Below are positions 61,083 through 64,000 of a DNA stretch of 64,000 nt, in pieces. Made by a program: the position numbers and the translations under genes. Source of the stretch: Roseomonas sp. AR75. GTDB lineage: Bacteria; Pseudomonadota; Alphaproteobacteria; Acetobacterales; Acetobacteraceae. Position 1 is the first letter of the stretch. The number at the start of each line of letters is the position of its first letter. Below the pieces are notes generated by a model. That model searched no databases, was not told the origin of the DNA, and saw only the letters and a program-made list of their open reading frames with translations. The stretch spans positions 1,550,001 to 1,614,000 of the forward strand of contig NZ_STGB01000001.1 in assembly GCF_005222815.1 (NCBI RefSeq), read 5' to 3'.

Positions 61083-61787
61083 TCAGCGCGCCTTCGGCGC
61101 CGGCAACTGCCCGGCGATCTGCCGCGCCGAGGCCGAGGTGAGGCGCGCCAGCGCCTGCCGGCCGCCGGCGGCGAAGACCGCCACCGCCCGCAGCAGGTCG
61201 CGCAGCGCGCCGGCGCTCGCGGCATCGAAGGGCGCCCAGGCGCCGCCCGAGAGCTTCGCGACCTGGCGGAAGGCATTGCCCGCGATCGGGTTCTGCCCTT
61301 CCTGGAAGCAGAACACCGGCGTGCCGCGCAGGCCGAGCTCGCCCGCCACATGGCAGATCGGGTCCACATCCTCCTCCAGCGCGTCGCCGATGAAGATCAC
61401 GGCATTCACCTTGTCGCGCTGTGTCTCGTCGCGCGCATGCTTCAGGGTGCGCAGGATCTGGGTATGGCCGCCGAGGCAGCTCACCCCGGTCATGCGCCGC
61501 GCCAGGTCGTCCGCATTGGTCAGGAAGGGCGTCGCCGCGAATTCCCCGAAGCCGCGGTAATAGGCGAGGCTGACGGCAAGCCCGCCGACATCCTTCACGG
61601 CCATGAACATCTCCCCCTGCAGCTGGCAGGCGCGGTCCCAGGAGGGCTGGCGAGAGGCGGTGGCGTCGATGGCAAAGATCAGCCGCCCCGGCTTCCCCGA
61701 AGCCGGGCGGACCACGGGCATGGCCGCCACCTTGTGCAGGAAGGCGGCGACGGCGGGATTGCCCTTCTTCTCGGGCAGGTTGCTCAT
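61083..61787 (-). CDS. VWA-like protein upstream of a J-domain gene
   Basis: A 234-residue cytoplasmic protein with a VWA-like fold: LIFAIDATASRQPSWDR (MIDAS DxTxS variant) near residue 38, VSCLGGHTQILRTL (Thr position) and VIFIGDALEEDVD. No signal peptide or membrane segment. Family members are found beside J-domain genes in Alphaproteobacteria, so it may be a substrate receptor or regulator for that chaperone. ATG 61787 was chosen; an upstream ATG at 61859 would add a Pro-rich extension. Confidence 0.82.
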   Translation of the reverse strand: MSNLPEKKGNPAVAAFLHKVAAMPVVRPASGKPGRLIFAIDATASRQPSWDRACQLQGEMFMAVKDVGGLAVSLAYYRGFGEFAATPFLTNADDLARRMTGVSCLGGHTQILRTLKHARDETQRDKVNAVIFIGDALEEDVDPICHVAGELGLRGTPVFCFQEGQNPIAGNAFRQVAKLSGGAWAPFDAASAGALRDLLRAVAVFAAGGRQALARLTSASARQIAGQLPAPKAR

Positions 61788-61839
61788 GCCAGGGAGATAG
61801 GGTTCCTCGGCGATGGGCGGAAGGGCCGGGCAGCCTGCC

Positions 61840-62805
61840 CTAAGCGGAAGCCTTGGCATCCGGCAGGGCGACGCCGAGGCCGGTGTAGTAGTCGCGATGG
61901 CGTTCCAGCAGGAAGGTGTTCTCCACCGCGTTCAGCCGGGCCTCCTCCCGCTCGAAGCGCTCCATGGTGTAGCTCTTGGTGGCGCGGTTGTTCTCGAGCC
62001 AGTAGCCCTTGCGCTCCATCTTGCGGCGGTAGAATTCCAGCGACTGGTGGATGTAGTGGTTCTGCAGGATGCGGAATTCGCCGAGCCGCGCGGCGAAGCG
62101 GTTCTCGACGTAGAAGTTGCCCTTCACCTCCGGCAGGCCGTCCAGCGGCAGCACGCTGCGGCCCTCCACGTCGTGGATGTGGATGTGCATCCGCAGGAAG
62201 GCGCGGCTGCGGACGATGCCCTTGGCATGCCAGGGCTGCTCCTTGTCCGGGATGGAGGGCCGGCGCGACATGTCCTCGGACCGCAGGCAGCCGGGCACCA
62301 CCTGGGGCGGCTGGCTGACGTTGCCGCCGGTGCCGAACACCACCCAGGGCACTGCCACCTGCCCGACATCGGCCGGCAGGCGGCGCAGGAAATCGGCGAT
62401 GGGCAGCGGGCCGGTGGCGTGCATGAACTCGTCCATGTCCTGCAGGATCACCCATTCGGACTGGTTCAGCGCAGGCTCCACGAACAGCTTGCGAAGTTCG
62501 GTCGAGCTGCCCGTCGCATCGGGCAGCACGGTCACGGTCACGAGTCCGGCGCGGATATGGTCCTCGATCCGGCTGCGCCAGTCGTCGGTGCTGCCGTGAT
62601 CCACGAGGTAGAAGTGCTCGACGCCCTCGCGCAGGTGGATCTCGATCCATTCGCGGATCGAGTGTCCCTCGTTCTGCATGATGGCATAGGCCGAGAGGAA
62701 ATGGCGCGGGCGGTGATGGACCCGCCGCAGCGCGCGGTTCAGCCGCGAGCGGAGCCCGCGCAGCTTCGATACCGCGAAGGCCTTCAGTCCTGCTTCACGG
62801 GCCAT
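61840..62805 (-). CDS. Glycosyltransferase (GT2-like, Glyco_tranf_2_4 type), paralogue 1
   Basis: A 321-residue protein: AIMQNEGHSIREWIEIHLREG near residue 40, FYLVDHGSTDDW (nucleotide-sugar site) and the metal motif WVILQDMDEFMHATG. KGNFYVENRFAARLGEFRILQNHY lies further on. The NE..EW..H..GV pattern and DMDEF fit the family that transfers sugars in surface polysaccharide or LPS modification. It is closely similar throughout to the next gene on the same strand, so the pair arose by tandem duplication. Confidence 0.87.
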   Translation of the reverse strand: MAREAGLKAFAVSKLRGLRSRLNRALRRVHHRPRHFLSAYAIMQNEGHSIREWIEIHLREGVEHFYLVDHGSTDDWRSRIEDHIRAGLVTVTVLPDATGSSTELRKLFVEPALNQSEWVILQDMDEFMHATGPLPIADFLRRLPADVGQVAVPWVVFGTGGNVSQPPQVVPGCLRSEDMSRRPSIPDKEQPWHAKGIVRSRAFLRMHIHIHDVEGRSVLPLDGLPEVKGNFYVENRFAARLGEFRILQNHYIHQSLEFYRRKMERKGYWLENNRATKSYTMERFEREEARLNAVENTFLLERHRDYYTGLGVALPDAKASA

Positions 62806-62990
62806 CGACCCTACCCCGACTCTTTGTCACGAATGTGCAACGTCGAACTTTTCCCGCGCACGAGCGGGGGAAGCCCTGCCCGCCTGCGCGGGTGTGGAGG
62901 CTCATGTCGGAAGGTGCGGCGAAAGACAAGCCTGCAGGCTGTCGACCACTGCGCCCGCCGCTTCACGCACAGCGGTCCGGACGGATCGGC

Positions 62991-63944
62991 TCAGGATGCG
63001 ACCAGCTTCTCCGCCGGGGCGGCGGCATCGGCGTCCGGATGGCGGTCGAGCAGCAGCGTGTTCCGCACGGCGTTCAGCCGCGCCTCCTCCCGCTCGAAGC
63101 GCTCCATCGTGTAGCTCCTGACGCCGCGGTTGGTCTCCAGCCAGTAGCCGCGCCGCTGCATCTTGCGCCGATAGAAGTCCAGCGACTGATGCACATAGTG
63201 GTTCTGCAGGATGCGGAAATCGGCGATGCGCTGTGCGTGGCGGTTCTCGATGTAGAATCGGCCGCCGACCTCCGGCAGGTCGTCCAGCGGCAGGACGGTG
63301 CGGCCCGCGACCTCATGGATATGGGCGTGCATCCGGCGCAGGTCGCGCGCGCGCACGATGCTCTTCACATGCCAAGGAAGGTCCGCGTCGCGTGTGGCCG
63401 CACGCAGCGCCATGTCCTCGGCGCGGGTGCAGCCGGCGACGACCCCTGGCGGCTGGCGGAGATTGCCGGCGGTGCCGAACACCACCCAGGGCACCACGAC
63501 CTGCGACACGTCCGGCGGCAGGCGGCGCAGGAAGTCCGGCATGGCGAGCCGGCCGGTCGCATGGGTGAACTCGTCCAGGTCCTGCAGGATCAGCCATTCG
63601 GCGCCGTCGAGCGCGAAATCCGCATGCAGCACGCGCAGCCTGTCGAGGCTGCCCTCGGCCGGCAGCGTCCTTGCCGTCACCCGTCCCGCGCGGATGTGGT
63701 CGGCGACCTGGCCGCGCCAGTCATCGGTGCTGCCGTGGTCGAGCAGGAAGAAGTGCTGCACGCCTTCGCGCAGGTGGATGTCCATCCATTCCCGGATGAC
63801 ATGCGCCTCGTTCTGCATGATGGCGAAGATGCCGAGGAAGTGCCGCGGGCGGTGATGGATCCGGCGGAGGGCGCGGCGCAGCCGCCAGGTCAGGCCGCTG
63901 CGCCGGCGCGCAAGCTGGTCCCGCAATGCGGTGGCGATGTTCAT
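62991..63944 (-). CDS. Glycosyltransferase (GT2-like, Glyco_tranf_2_4 type), paralogue 2
   Basis: A 317-residue paralogue of the preceding gene: AIMQNEAHVIREWMDIHLREG, FFLLDHGSTDDW, WLILQDLDEFTHATG and GGRFYIENRHAQRIADFRILQNHY align without gaps. The metal motif is DLDEF. I chose ATG 63944; a GTG further upstream is possible, with no clear Shine-Dalgarno for either. Position beside another copy and downstream of unseen sequence suggests a larger glycan gene cluster beyond the right edge. Confidence 0.87.
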   Translation of the reverse strand: MNIATALRDQLARRRSGLTWRLRRALRRIHHRPRHFLGIFAIMQNEAHVIREWMDIHLREGVQHFFLLDHGSTDDWRGQVADHIRAGRVTARTLPAEGSLDRLRVLHADFALDGAEWLILQDLDEFTHATGRLAMPDFLRRLPPDVSQVVVPWVVFGTAGNLRQPPGVVAGCTRAEDMALRAATRDADLPWHVKSIVRARDLRRMHAHIHEVAGRTVLPLDDLPEVGGRFYIENRHAQRIADFRILQNHYVHQSLDFYRRKMQRRGYWLETNRGVRSYTMERFEREEARLNAVRNTLLLDRHPDADAAAPAEKLVAS

Positions 63945-64000
63945 GCGCGCAGGAAGTCCAGGGCTCCCGGCGTGAGCCACAACGCCGGCGGGTCCTCCGC

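Overview
The window is very GC-rich DNA, tightly packed with short overlaps of the ATGA and TGATG type. It looks like the chromosome of an alphaproteobacterium. I infer an Acetobacteraceae-like (Roseomonas-type) organism from base composition and gene repertoire: adenosylcobalamin-dependent ribonucleotide reductase, a Bug-type tricarboxylate binding protein, aerobic CO dehydrogenase-type maturation genes and the EpmA/EpmB/EF-P set. No rRNA gene or other definitive marker is present, so the family is a guess.

Layout. 1-5000: a tRNA-Pro, a DUF192 protein, a histone-deacetylase-like hydrolase, an unusual AAA ATPase and a short RTX protein, all on the minus strand. 5117-9571 (+): a TPP riboswitch driving a pyrimidine-type (ThiXYZ-like) ABC importer, then a YaiI protein, an alpha/beta-hydrolase-fold protein lacking the nucleophile serine, and an NTF2-like protein. 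9578-13939 (-): dual CDGSH protein, methylisocitrate lyase, an orphan peptide-type binding protein and an NhaD-like antiporter. 14082-19622 (+): a coxG-coxD-coxE-xdhC(N)-xdhC(C)-mocA run that matures a molybdenum hydroxylase whose structural genes are not here. 20131-24196: an accessory segment with a 14-nt tandem repeat, a gene-free stretch and a VWA/PP2C phosphatase/kinase triad of the YegL-PphC-YegI (TerY-P) type. 24197-34420: mixed housekeeping, including divergent epmA and epmB. 34421-36241: an AT-rich insert with one P-loop ATPase, the clearest foreign DNA. 36384-43686: efp, an inositol monophosphatase, an OmpA-like protein, a MotA/ExbB-like channel protein, a 941-residue coiled-coil OmpA/MotB-like protein and upp. 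45985-48402: class II ribonucleotide reductase behind a probable NrdR box. 48422-51482 (-): IclR regulator, Bug binding protein and class III aminotransferase. 51581-56945 (+): metallophosphoesterase, TPR-glycosyltransferase and hemN. 56956-60216 (-): galU, phosphomannomutase, gamma-glutamylcyclotransferase-like protein and a lone receiver domain. 60369-63944 (-): a VWA/J-domain pair and two tandem glycosyltransferase paralogues.

Two families of structured repeats run through the window. One consists of CCCTCCCCCGC-N-GCGGGGGAGGG palindromes (5955, 15638, 31587, 36998, 39886-40149), some invading coding sequence or supplying a Shine-Dalgarno. The other consists of arrays of mini-hairpins with perfect but different stems that end in a shared tag (38067-38181 and 59226-59317).

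The best candidates for something undescribed are the AT-rich ATPase insert, the phosphorylation triad (whose kinase has an altered catalytic loop) and the mini-hairpin arrays. Many starts were chosen from visible Shine-Dalgarno spacing. All homology statements rest on motif recognition, not on database searches.
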